Below are positions 43,379 through 51,904 of a stretch of 64,000 nt of DNA, piece after piece. A program made the translations under genes and the position numbers. The stretch is from contig JAJXZL010000022.1 in the NCBI GenBank assembly GCA_021780075.1, forward strand, positions 62,001 through 126,000, in the 5' to 3' direction. The notes under the pieces are model-generated. The model was not told the origin of the DNA. It did no database searches and worked only from the letters and a program-made list of their open reading frames with translations. The DNA comes from Acidobacteriota bacterium. Its GTDB lineage: Bacteria > Acidobacteriota > Terriglobia > Terriglobales > Acidobacteriaceae. Positions within the stretch are counted from its first letter, which is position 1. Each line of letters begins with the position of its first letter.

Positions 43379-45219
43379 TACAAGCCCTCCTTGGTGGCAA
43401 ACTCTTCGGTGACGGTTCGCGCATCCAGCGGCAGTCCGTTGTAGTGCAGGATGCTGCGCAGCTTGCTCACCTGGTCAGCGGGCAAATCGAGCTTGAGCAG
43501 GCTGGCCAGTTGCGCGTCGCGGTCCTGTTCCACCACGTAGACGCGCTCGTGCGAAGTCACAAAGTCGTGAATCTCGTGCGCAAACGGATAAGCGCGGATG
43601 CGCAGATAATCCACGTCGAGACCGTGCTCCTTCTTGATCTGGTCAAGGCTCTCGCGGAGGGCAAAGTCTGTGGTTCCATAAGCAATGAAGCCCACCTTCG
43701 AGGTTCCATTCTTTTCCACGACCGGCGCAGGAACCAGCTTGCGCGCGCTCTCAAACTTACGCGTCAGGCGATCCATGATGGCCACGTATTCCTCGGGCTT
43801 CTCGGTATAGCCGGCCGCGTCATTGTGTCCGGAACCGCGCGTGAAGTATGCGGCCTTGGGATGGCGCGTTCCAGGTAGCGTGCGCCAGCCAATGGCATCG
43901 CCATCCACGTCTTTGTAGCGCGCAAAGCCGCCAAGTTCGTTGAGGTCTTCGGCCGTGAGCACCTTGCCACGGTCCAGCGGTTTCTCAGGATATGCGAAGG
44001 GCTCGGACATCCAGTTGTTCATGCCCATGTCGAGATCCGTGAGCACAAAGACCGGAGTCTGCAGCCGCTCTGCCAGATCGAAGGCCGAGTAGCCGAATTC
44101 AAAACACTCCTTCACCGAGCCCGGCAGCAGAACAATGTGCTTAGTGTCGCCGTGTGAAAGAAAGGCCGTGGAGAGAAGATCAGCCTGTGAAGTACGTGTC
44201 GGCATGCCCGTCGAGGGCCCGGAACGCTGCACATCGAAGATGACCCCGGGAATCTCGGCGAAGTAGCCCAGCCCGGAAAACTCAGCCATCAGCGAGATGC
44301 CGGGGCCAGAGGTCGCCGTCATCGAACGTGCGCCGGCCCAGCCTGCACCCAGGACCATACCGATAGCGGCAAGCTCGTCCTCGGCCTGCACCACGGCAAA
44401 TGTAGCCTTGCCTTCGGGAGTCACGCGGAACTTCTTGAGAAGGTCGGTGGTGGCCTCAACCACGGATGTGGACGGCGTGATCGGATACCATGCGACCACC
44501 GTGACACCCGCGAAAACCGCACCCATGCCACAGGCTGCATTGCCGTCGATGATGATCTTGCCGGCGGTCTTGTCCATCCGTTCGATCACGTAGCAGTCAT
44601 GCTTGACGAGCTTCTCCTGTGCGAAATCGAAGCCGGCCTTCACTGCGCCGAAGTTCAGATCGAACACCTTCTGCTTCTTGGCGAACTGCTTGCGCAGACC
44701 GCTCTCCACCACTCCAAGATCGATGGAAAGAAGCTGGGCAACCACCCCCACATACACCATGTTCTTGACCAGCTTGCGCAGCTTCGACTCAGGACAAACG
44801 GCGGCTGTGATCTTGTCAAAGGGAACCGGATAGCAGGCTACATCATCGCGATACTGCTTAAGATTCAGGGCTTCTTCGTAGATGGCCACGCCGCCCTTGG
44901 GCAGCGCCAGAATGTCCTGCTTCGCGGTCTCGGTGTTCAGCGCCACCAGGATCTCTGCATCCCGCTTGCGGGCCACATAACCATCTTTGCTTGCGCGGAT
45001 AGTGTACCAAGTGGGAAGTCCGGCGATGTTTGAGGGGAAAAGGTTCTTCCCGCTGACGGGAACACCCATTCCGAAGATGCTCTTCAGCAGCACGCTATTG
45101 GCGGATTGCGAGCCGGACCCGTTCACCGTTGCTACGTTGATGCTGAAATCGTTAATCACGCGCGGTTGCGCACTCTTTGCGCCCTGTTCTTGACCCAGGG
45201 CTAGGTCTCCTGTCGCCAT
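43378..45219 (-). CDS. korA: 2-Oxoacid:ferredoxin oxidoreductase, fused gamma-alpha subunit
   Basis: 613 residues. The N-terminal 190 residues are the gamma domain (INVATVNGSGSQSANSVLLKSIFGMG), fused to the alpha subunit with pyrimidine-binding and transketolase-like domains (AVFAGVTVVAWYPITPSTSVVE; SGPGISLMAEFSGLGYFAE; VLTDLDMGMNNWMSEPF). This KorA layout is common in KorAB enzymes. GAAGGGAATCC lies upstream of ATG 45219 and a TATAAT box at 45277-45282. Confidence 0.94.
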   Translation of the reverse strand: MATGDLALGQEQGAKSAQPRVINDFSINVATVNGSGSQSANSVLLKSIFGMGVPVSGKNLFPSNIAGLPTWYTIRASKDGYVARKRDAEILVALNTETAKQDILALPKGGVAIYEEALNLKQYRDDVACYPVPFDKITAAVCPESKLRKLVKNMVYVGVVAQLLSIDLGVVESGLRKQFAKKQKVFDLNFGAVKAGFDFAQEKLVKHDCYVIERMDKTAGKIIIDGNAACGMGAVFAGVTVVAWYPITPSTSVVEATTDLLKKFRVTPEGKATFAVVQAEDELAAIGMVLGAGWAGARSMTATSGPGISLMAEFSGLGYFAEIPGVIFDVQRSGPSTGMPTRTSQADLLSTAFLSHGDTKHIVLLPGSVKECFEFGYSAFDLAERLQTPVFVLTDLDMGMNNWMSEPFAYPEKPLDRGKVLTAEDLNELGGFARYKDVDGDAIGWRTLPGTRHPKAAYFTRGSGHNDAAGYTEKPEEYVAIMDRLTRKFESARKLVPAPVVEKNGTSKVGFIAYGTTDFALRESLDQIKKEHGLDVDYLRIRAYPFAHEIHDFVTSHERVYVVEQDRDAQLASLLKLDLPADQVSKLRSILHYNGLPLDARTVTEEFATKEGL

Positions 45220-45276
45220 TTGGCGGGATTCCCTTCGGGTAAATTCTGGAAAGAGTCAATCTTTCACTCAATAGGG

Positions 45277-45282
45277 ATTATA
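45277..45282 (-). promoter_or_regulatory. -10 box of the korAB promoter
   Basis: Perfect TATAAT on the minus strand, 57 bases before the korA start; the -35 region is weak. The rest of the 206-bp gap to the MATE gene shows nothing else. Confidence 0.5.
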
Positions 45283-45425
45283 GTCGCCTGTGTGCTCTGC
45301 CGTCCCACGCGGGCACTCCGTTTGAGTGCCTTAAGTTCCATCTGATGCAATAGTCATGCATTACCCGGACGGAATGGCATCTTGCGCCCTGCACGCCGCG
45401 GGCGCGACGCACAACTGGTTTGATT

Positions 45426-46778
45426 TCAGGATGAAACAAGCAGTTGAGTCGAGTCTCGGCGCCACCGCAGCAGCAGCATCACGGCAATCACAATCAGGGC
45501 CAGCGTCAGCCCGATCCACGTGCCGTATATACCCCAGTGCAGCACAAAACAAAGGGTAAGCCCCAGCGGCAGGCCCAGCACCCAATAGCCCACGAAATTG
45601 GCAAACATGGGAATGCGCGTTTCTCCCAGACCGCGCAGCGCGCCGGTACACACGGTCTGGATCCCGTCAAAAATCTGAAATGCAGCCGCAACCCACAGCA
45701 GGCTTGGCCCCACGGCCATTACCTGCGGGTCACGCGTATACAGCGCAATCAGCGGCCCCGGCGCCACCAGAAACACGACTGCGGCCAGCAGCATAAACGT
45801 CGTGCCCAGCCCGAGCGCAAGCCATCCTGCGCGGCGTGCGCGCTCCGGGTCGCCCGCTCCCACAGCATGCCCCACGCTCACCGCGGCCGCGGCCGAAATG
45901 CCCAGCGGCACCATGTACGTCACGCTGGCGTAATTGACAGCAATCTGGTGGGTAGCCAGCGCAACCGGCGTCAGCCATCCGGCAGAGAGCGTGGCCATAT
46001 TCCAGGCGCCCACTTCCAACACAATCTGTCCGGCCGCTGGCGCGCCCAGCCGCAGCAATTGGACAATTCTTTCAAGGTTCGGCGCGGCCCAGTGGCGGAA
46101 AAGCGGGTGGCCGCGCTTGCGCTCGTACCGCCATGCAAAACCCAGCAGCGCTGCTCCCATGCCCACGCGCGCAACGCAGGTGGAGATGGCTGAACCGTTG
46201 ACGCCCAGCGCCGGAAATCCAAATTTACCGTAGATCAGCACCCAGTTGCCCAGCCAGTTGAGCAGGTTGGCCAGCACGTACGTGGCGGTAATAACCCGCA
46301 CCTGCCCCACGCCTTGCAGATAGCGCCGGGTTCCGCCATAAAGCAGCAAAGGCAGCGTGCTCCAGTTGAGAATGCGCAAATACCCACTGGCAGGCCCCGC
46401 CACCACCGGCGTGATACCAAAGCGCGCAAAGCCAAAACTGGCAGCGGCAACCAGCAGCATAATGGGCAGCGTGGCAATGCACGCAATATAGACGCCCTGA
46501 GCCAGCCAGCGATGGCACTCGTCGTGATCCCGGCGGCCAAAAGCCTGCGCCACCGTCGTGTCCAGCCCGAGCAGCAGGCCAATGCCAAACAGCGACGGAG
46601 TGTAATACACCGCATTGCCCAGCGCCACGGCGCCAATAGCCGCCGGGCCAAGGCGGCCAACCATAATGGTGTCCACCACGCCCTGCGCCATCCAGCCCAG
46701 TTCGCTCAATACCACCGGAACCGCCAGCGCGATCATCGCGCGCAATTCCGGTTTCCACTTGGCTTGCGTGTGACCCAT
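45426..46778 (-). CDS. MATE-family multidrug/Na+ antiporter
   Basis: About 450 residues, 12 membrane segments. MIALAVPVVLSELGWMAQGVVDTIMVGRLGPAAIGAVALGN is the typical first MATE block, and the second half repeats it (AAGQIVLEVGAWNMATLSAGWL). Likely NorM/DinF-like exporter of cationic compounds. ATG 46778 is preferred over ATG 46793: TACATT sits six bases before it and overlaps the upstream candidate. Confidence 0.9.
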   Translation of the reverse strand: MGHTQAKWKPELRAMIALAVPVVLSELGWMAQGVVDTIMVGRLGPAAIGAVALGNAVYYTPSLFGIGLLLGLDTTVAQAFGRRDHDECHRWLAQGVYIACIATLPIMLLVAAASFGFARFGITPVVAGPASGYLRILNWSTLPLLLYGGTRRYLQGVGQVRVITATYVLANLLNWLGNWVLIYGKFGFPALGVNGSAISTCVARVGMGAALLGFAWRYERKRGHPLFRHWAAPNLERIVQLLRLGAPAAGQIVLEVGAWNMATLSAGWLTPVALATHQIAVNYASVTYMVPLGISAAAAVSVGHAVGAGDPERARRAGWLALGLGTTFMLLAAVVFLVAPGPLIALYTRDPQVMAVGPSLLWVAAAFQIFDGIQTVCTGALRGLGETRIPMFANFVGYWVLGLPLGLTLCFVLHWGIYGTWIGLTLALIVIAVMLLLRWRRDSTQLLVSS

Positions 46779-46784
46779 TTTTCT

Positions 46785-46790
46785 AATGTA
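46785..46790 (-). promoter_or_regulatory. -10-like hexamer before the MATE gene
   Basis: TACATT on the minus strand, six bases before ATG 46778; matches the leaderless pattern. Confidence 0.4.
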
Positions 46791-46835
46791 CATGCGGCCG
46801 GTTGTTGCTTTGTTATTGCGGAGTAACGCGCTGCC

Positions 46836-49373
46836 TCAGCCCCTGTCGCGGACCACGGACACCGCAGGCCGCAACTCCGCCTGCTTCGTCGTAATCGACA
46901 GCTTGGCCGGAGTCAGCTCGGGTCCATCCCAGCCTTCCTTCACTGCTTCAATACGGATCTCGCCGGGCCTCATCGTAGACTGCACAATCACTTGCGCCAA
47001 GCCGTTGAAGAACGACCGCCTGGGTTCCTTGTCGCTCTCCTGGCAATTGGGATCGCCATTGCCGACGCCGATGAGTGCGCCCTCGCCCGACACCTTGAAC
47101 GCAATGAGATTGTCGGCCGTCGGCACCGCGCGGCCTTCCTTGTCGAGCGCCTCCACGGTCAGCACAGTCACATCCTCCCCATCCGCATTGATCTCGGTGC
47201 GGTCTGCGGTCAGGCGAATCGCCACGGCCGGCCCTGTCGTCTCGCGCTTATCCGTCAACACAACCTTGCCGCGCCTGCTGCCGCGCGCCTCAATTGCGCC
47301 TGCAGCGTACTTGACCTTCCACTCCGCGTGGCCCAGATGCGGAACCTTCTTGCTGCCCAGGCTCTTCCCGTTGAGGAACAACTCCACCTCCTCGAGATTC
47401 GAATAGACCCACACGGCAATCTCGTCGCCTTCCCTGCCCTCGAAATTCCAGTGCGGAAAAACATGCAGCACCGGCTCCTTGCCCCACCACGCCTTGTAGT
47501 AATAGAACGTGTCCTTCGGAAAACCGCACATGTCCACAATGCCGAATTGCGAATTTATCGAAGGCCAGCCGTAGGGCGTCGGCTCGCCGCGATAGTCGAA
47601 GCCCGTCCATGCAAAGCCGCCCGACTCCCATTCGCGTGTGCCGTAGAATTGCCACCACGCCTCAGCGGTTTCGCCCCAGGGAACAGCGACGTTATAGGCA
47701 TTCACGGTGTTGCGCAGCTTGTCAGTGGAGTACACGCCGCGCGTTGCGATCGCGCTGGAAGTCTCCGAGCCGTACAGCGCTTTCTTCGGATTCTTCTTGT
47801 GATAGTCGTCCGGGAACTTCAGGTTGTAGTTGAAGCCGATCACGTCGAGCGTCAGCGAAACGCCCGTTTCATTGTTTCCATTCACCGCGGCCGAGACCAC
47901 ACGCGTCGGGTCCAGTTCATGGCACTTCTGCACCATGGTTGCTCCCACCTTGACGCCCTGCTCGGCTTCTCCCGTCTGCATCTGCCCTTCTTCATTGCCA
48001 ATGGACCAAATGATGATCGAAGGCGAATTGCGATAGCGCTTGATCATCGCTTCAAGCTGCGCAAGCCCCTCGGGGTTTGAACTCATCTGGCGTGTCTCGC
48101 ACATCATCATCATGCCCATGCGGTCGCAAGCCTCTACCCACTCCGGCGTAGGCATATTGTGCGAGGTGCGCACCGCGTTGCCGCCCATTGCGCGGAGCAC
48201 GGCCAGCCGATACCACTGCAGCCGGTCAGGCAGCGCCGCGCCCACTCCCGCGTGATCCTGATGGTTGCAGGTGCCTTGAATCTTGAGCGGCTTGCCGTTC
48301 AGGAAAAATCCCTTGTCCGGGTCAAACACAGCTGTACGCACGCCAAAACTCACGCGTTCGGCGTCACGCGCCTTGCCTTCCGACTCGACAGTCACAATCG
48401 CCGAATAGAGATTGGGCTCGTCCACCGACCACAGCTTCGCATCCGCCAGCCTGGCCGTTGCCGTGAATGTGGCCGAGCCATCCTCTGCTATGGATTGCGC
48501 GGGCGCCTCGGCCTCGGCAACGATCTCGCCCTCGGCATCCAGAATCCGCCACGTGACTTTGGCGCTCTCCGCCTGCTTGCCCTCGTTCTGCACAACCGTC
48601 GCCAGACTCAACGTGGCGGCTTTGCCGCTCACAGCTGTGCGCACCGTGCTCTCCCACTTGCCCAGATGCAGCGCATCCGTCTTGGTGAGCCACACGTGGC
48701 GATAGATGCCCGCGCCCTCGTAAAACCAGCCGTCGCCAAAGCTGGCATCCACGCGCACCACAATGTAATTCTTTGCACCGACCGCAAGAAAATCTGTCAG
48801 GTCAAAGCCGAAGGGCGCATAGCCGTTATCATTGCGGCCGATAAAGCATCCATTCACAAACACGACAACACTGCGGAATACGCCATCGAATTCAACTGAA
48901 ATGCGGCGGCCCTGGTCGCTTGCGGGAATTTCAAACTCGCGGCGGTACCAGCCCACGCTGGTCTCGGGATAGCGGCGGCCAATGGGCTTATAGCCGTGCG
49001 ACTCCTGCACATCGTCATGCACAAATGGCAGTTCGACCGCCCAGTCGTGCGGCAGGTTCAGCGTGCGCCACTTCGAGTCGTCAAACTTCGCCTTGGCAAA
49101 CCTGAAGTCGCCCGTCTTGGCAAAATCGCCCTGACCTTTGCCGAAACCAAGATCGCGCGCCGGGTCCACACTGTTGCCAAAAACGAACTTCCAGTCGAAA
49201 TCAAACAGCAGTTGCTCGCGCGGCGCAACGGCGGCCAGCGCCTCCGCCGAGGCCATCCCCGGATAATCCGAAAGGAAAGCGGCGGTGCGACCCCAGGCCG
49301 AGCGCGCCACCAGTGAAGACGCTGAAAGCGCCAGTCCGGAACAGAGCAGGTTGCGACGGGAGATGCGAGACAT
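46836..49373 (-). CDS. Tat-exported glycoside hydrolase family 2 (beta-galactosidase-like)
   Basis: 845 residues. Twin-arginine signal SRISRRNLLCSGLALSASSLV at the N-terminus. GH2 layout: sugar-binding jelly roll (NLPHDWAVELPFVHDD; GWYRREFEIP), Ig-like domain, then the TIM barrel with SHNMPTPEWVEACDRMG, the acid/base in IIWSIGNEEGQM and the nucleophile region around YGSETSSAIATRG, followed by DUF4982- and Ig-like domains (FPHWNFEGREGDEIAVWVYSN). Acts on plant or microbial beta-galactosides in the periplasm or outside. GAGAGG lies 8 bases before ATG 49373; the frame is open further upstream without such a site. Confidence 0.92.
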   Translation of the reverse strand: MSRISRRNLLCSGLALSASSLVARSAWGRTAAFLSDYPGMASAEALAAVAPREQLLFDFDWKFVFGNSVDPARDLGFGKGQGDFAKTGDFRFAKAKFDDSKWRTLNLPHDWAVELPFVHDDVQESHGYKPIGRRYPETSVGWYRREFEIPASDQGRRISVEFDGVFRSVVVFVNGCFIGRNDNGYAPFGFDLTDFLAVGAKNYIVVRVDASFGDGWFYEGAGIYRHVWLTKTDALHLGKWESTVRTAVSGKAATLSLATVVQNEGKQAESAKVTWRILDAEGEIVAEAEAPAQSIAEDGSATFTATARLADAKLWSVDEPNLYSAIVTVESEGKARDAERVSFGVRTAVFDPDKGFFLNGKPLKIQGTCNHQDHAGVGAALPDRLQWYRLAVLRAMGGNAVRTSHNMPTPEWVEACDRMGMMMMCETRQMSSNPEGLAQLEAMIKRYRNSPSIIIWSIGNEEGQMQTGEAEQGVKVGATMVQKCHELDPTRVVSAAVNGNNETGVSLTLDVIGFNYNLKFPDDYHKKNPKKALYGSETSSAIATRGVYSTDKLRNTVNAYNVAVPWGETAEAWWQFYGTREWESGGFAWTGFDYRGEPTPYGWPSINSQFGIVDMCGFPKDTFYYYKAWWGKEPVLHVFPHWNFEGREGDEIAVWVYSNLEEVELFLNGKSLGSKKVPHLGHAEWKVKYAAGAIEARGSRRGKVVLTDKRETTGPAVAIRLTADRTEINADGEDVTVLTVEALDKEGRAVPTADNLIAFKVSGEGALIGVGNGDPNCQESDKEPRRSFFNGLAQVIVQSTMRPGEIRIEAVKEGWDGPELTPAKLSITTKQAELRPAVSVVRDRG

Positions 49374-49581
49374 GGAAGTCCTCTCTCGATGGAATCTTGC
49401 GGCGCAGTGCGGCACGGCCCCGGGCTGCAGGCAAAGCGAAACTATATCGCAGCCGCCGGAGTGCAGTAAACGATTTCATTTCCAGCCCGAAGTTGCCCCG
49501 CAGATTCCCCGCCGACCGTTCATACTGCCTGCTGCCAAAGGCCCGCCTATGTTAAATTCAAGTAGACAATTAGTTCCCTCT

Positions 49582-49671
49582 GGAGAGATGGCCGAGTGGC
49601 TGAAGGCGCACGCTTGGAAAGCGTGTTTAGGGGAAACTCTAACGTGGGTTCGAATCCCACTCTCTCCGCCA
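49582..49671 (+). tRNA. tRNA-Ser(GGA)
   Basis: 90 nt including an encoded CCA. Acceptor GGAGAGA pairs with TCTCTCC; the anticodon loop is CTTGGAAAG with anticodon GGA; a long variable arm (TTTAGGGGAAACTCTAA) identifies a class II serine tRNA; the T arm reads GTGGGTTCGAATCCCAC. It reads UCC and UCU codons. Confidence 0.97.
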
Positions 49672-49714
49672 TCGAGTCTAAATTATTCATATAAAAAGCT
49701 TAGTTTCGCTGTCT

Positions 49715-49735
49715 GGCCCAGTTTCCGGGCCTTTT
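49715..49735 (+). terminator. Terminator after tRNA-Ser
   Basis: Five-bp stem GGCCC / GGGCC with a 7-nt loop and TTTT, 44 bases after the tRNA. A short stem, but the position fits. Confidence 0.6.
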
Positions 49736-49752
49736 CCAATGAAAAGTTCCAC

Positions 49753-49786
49753 GAGATTGATTTCTCTCGACCGAGAAATCAATCTC
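49753..49786. repeat. Perfect 14-bp inverted repeat
   Basis: GAGATTGATTTCTC and GAGAAATCAATCTC are exact complements around TCGACC. It lies 82 bases after tRNA-Ser. No T-run follows, so it is not a standard terminator; a recombination or protein-binding site is possible. Confidence 0.75.
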
Positions 49787-49832
49787 CGTCTCGGTTCTAC
49801 GTCCTCCCCATGCTGTGCTCCTGACGGACCGG

Positions 49833-50115
49833 GCCGAAAACGAGATTTTCGGCAATGCGTCTCGCCTTCGTCTTACATGTGAGGTCGTCGGCTCTCTGGG
49901 AGACGTGAGCGCCTGACGCCCCGCCTATCAGTTTCTCGAATCCCCTCTTAAGCTTCGCCCTCCTCTAGCGATGCGCCGGAGCAAACCCGGCGCAGACCCC
50001 GTTTGTTAGGACTGATCTTGATCGGCCATGGTGCCCTCCCGGAGGTTTAGGTTCGTGACCTCCCAGGTGCAGTGGGTGAGCTTGCTTCCCGCGGCACTAG
50101 GCCCACCCCGCCTCT
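49833..50115. other. Hairpin-rich non-coding stretch between tRNA-Ser and greB
   Basis: No credible gene. It holds at least three more inverted repeats: GCCGAAAA / TTTTCGGC (49833-49853), GCGCCGG / CCGGCGC (49973-49993) and GGAGGT / ACCTCC (50041-50063); on the minus strand GGGTGGGC can pair with GCTCACCC (50089-50108). This density suggests a structured RNA, but I cannot assign it to a family or a strand. Confidence 0.5.
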
Positions 50116-50754
50116 TCACGTATTTTGCCGCTTCGTTTCTTCTTCGTCATGTGAGAGTTGGCGAGATCGCCCCTTTGCCGTGTCTTCCGATCTAGGTGGT
50201 TCACGGAACTGTTCCACAGAAATGCGTTCGTAGCGCACTTCCAGCACGGTCAGGTGCTCTATCCCGCCAGGCGCTTGGAGAATTACGCAATCACCCGCTG
50301 CCGACCTCATCAATGCACGTCCCAGAGGTGACACCCAACTGATGTGGTTACGGCTGAGATCGACTTCGTCGGTGCCTACGATGCTTACCATCCGATCCGC
50401 TCCCGCCGCATTGGCATAGCGAACGGTCGCCCCGAAGTATGCCCTCGTTTTTGCCTGCCCCGTCCTCGGAGCTTCCGGATCCACCACTTCTGCGGCTTCA
50501 ATTCGCTTCGTGAGAAAGCGAATCCGCCCATCGATCTGCCGCAGCCGCCGCTTGCCGTACTGATAATCGGCGTTTTCACTGCGATCACCGTTGCCGGCAG
50601 CCCACGCCACCACCTCCGCCACTGCCGGGCGGTCCCTGGTGAGCAGAAACCGGTGCTCATCTTTGAGGCGCTGCAGCCCGCTCGGCGTTATATAGTTCTT
50701 GCCTTGCGTCGCGGGCTCGTTCCCTTGTGGTTTTCTCGTAAACCCTCTCCGCAT
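50116..50754 (-). CDS. greB: GreB-type transcript cleavage/elongation factor
   Basis: 212 residues. Rescues backtracked RNA polymerase. The N-terminal coiled coil (NYITPSGLQRLKDEH; VVAWAAGNGDRSENADYQYGKRRLRQIDGRIRFLTKRIEAA) contains the tip acidic residues D and E in GDRSENADY and the Y-GKRRLRQID block typical of GreB rather than GreA. A C-terminal FKBP-like domain (VSIVGTDEVDLSRNHISWVSPLGRALM) follows, then about 35 charged residues not seen in E. coli GreB. GAGAGGA lies before ATG 50754; the frame is open to 50835 without a ribosome site. Confidence 0.9.
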   Translation of the reverse strand: MRRGFTRKPQGNEPATQGKNYITPSGLQRLKDEHRFLLTRDRPAVAEVVAWAAGNGDRSENADYQYGKRRLRQIDGRIRFLTKRIEAAEVVDPEAPRTGQAKTRAYFGATVRYANAAGADRMVSIVGTDEVDLSRNHISWVSPLGRALMRSAAGDCVILQAPGGIEHLTVLEVRYERISVEQFREPPRSEDTAKGRSRQLSHDEEETKRQNT

Positions 50755-51102
50755 CTCGTTAGTCCTCTCAGCGCGAAACCAGTGGGTGACCCCAATGGAT
50801 GTGGATGGACGCCGATAGAAAACAATGTAGGTCATCCAGATTCATGAAGTTCATCTACGGCCCTGACCCATATTTTCACGTCTTCCGGACTCCGAGCGAT
50901 CCTAATCCATCATCTCGGACAAGTGCCGCTTAGGCATGCTTGGGAGATCAGTACTAACATGTCGGCTAGTCACCAGCGATCTGATCTGTTGACTTCAGGG
51001 CAACGCGCGCCTTGAGCTTGCTTGATGTCTGATTGGGTGGGTATCCGCAAACGGGGTTCAGTTCAGGGATTTGCACAGGTAATGTGAGGGAGACGTGGAA
51101 GA
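50755..51102. other. Non-coding gap upstream of greB
   Basis: 348 bp between greB and the convergent-side end of the SRAP gene. It should contain the greB promoter; I see no convincing -35/-10 pair, repeat or gene. Confidence 0.4.
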
Positions 51103-51789
51103 TCATTTTGCAGGCTCCAGCAGATCTGCGTCGTTGTTGCGGACGTTGCCGACGCGGTCGTCGACAGGCCAGGCGCGCATGCGCTCTGCGGGGTAAGGGC
51201 GGAGCAGGTCGATTGGCGGGCGGGCAGGATCGCCGGGATCGAGCCAGCGGTCATAGTCTTTCGGCTCCAGAATGACCGGCATGCGATTGTGCACCGGCTC
51301 CATCAGTTCGTTGGAATCGGTGGTGAGGATCGTGAAGGTTTCGAGCGGCGGCGTATCGGCTGGCTCCTTGGGCCGCCAGCTCTCCCACAGACCTGCAAAA
51401 GCGTAAGGCGCGCCCGAGACCAGTGCAAAGGCGAAGGGCTGTTTTGTCTTGAGATCCAAGCGCTGCCATTCATAGAAAGCGTCAGCTGGTATCAGGCAGC
51501 GGCGGCGCTTCAAAGCCTCGCGGTAGGCGGGCTTGGAGGCTGCTTCTTCGGCGCGGGCGTTGATCGTGGAGTAGGCGATTTTGGAATCGCGCGACCAGAA
51601 GGGCACCAGTCCCCAGCGAAGCAGGGCCATCTCCCGGCTGCCTGTATCCGGGTTGAGCCGCACAACCGGCTGGGTGCTCTGGGGCGCCACGTTGTAGCTG
51701 GGCGCAAACCAGGGCATCTCCTCAAGATCGAGGTCAAACCATTCCGCTAGAATCTCTTGCGTTGACTTACGGGCAAACCGGCCGCACAT
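51103..51789 (-). CDS. SOS-response-associated peptidase (SRAP/YedK, HMCES family)
   Basis: 228 residues. MCGRFARKS provides the catalytic Cys2, which in YedK/HMCES bonds covalently to abasic sites in single-stranded DNA; YNVAPQS with the key Asn, FYEW with the Glu and a late MPVIL-type His region (HNRMPVIL) are present. Protects replication forks at abasic sites. It is divergent from imuA-imuB-dnaE2, only 115 bp away, in line with SOS control. A TATCCT box lies nine bases before the ATG. Confidence 0.93.
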   Translation of the reverse strand: MCGRFARKSTQEILAEWFDLDLEEMPWFAPSYNVAPQSTQPVVRLNPDTGSREMALLRWGLVPFWSRDSKIAYSTINARAEEAASKPAYREALKRRRCLIPADAFYEWQRLDLKTKQPFAFALVSGAPYAFAGLWESWRPKEPADTPPLETFTILTTDSNELMEPVHNRMPVILEPKDYDRWLDPGDPARPPIDLLRPYPAERMRAWPVDDRVGNVRNNDADLLEPAK

Positions 51790-51860
51790 GGTCTTCTAAG
51801 GATAGTCAATCTGCAGAAGAATTTCTCCCTCTGGGCTTTGACAAAGAGACGGAAGAGAGC

Positions 51861-51887
51861 GAATCTAAAAGCGAACAAAAAGCGAAT
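51861..51887. promoter_or_regulatory. Candidate SOS/LexA direct-repeat operator
   Basis: GAAT-N8-GAAC-N7-GAAT (half sites at 51861, 51873 and 51884) lies between SRAP and imuA. The GAAC-N7-GAAT part resembles the direct-repeat LexA box (GAACN7GAAC) of Alphaproteobacteria. Whether acidobacterial LexA uses this form is not known to me. Confidence 0.35.
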
Positions 51888-51904
51888 ATCGAAAGATTCC
51901 TGTC

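Noticed and set aside
46992-48080. 362-codon plus-strand frame inside the GH2 gene
   Set aside because: Antisense to a gene with clear GH2 catalytic motifs.
49582-50115. Integrated element or genomic island at tRNA-Ser
   Set aside because: No integrase and no duplicated tRNA 3' end was found in the window, so only the palindromes are reported.
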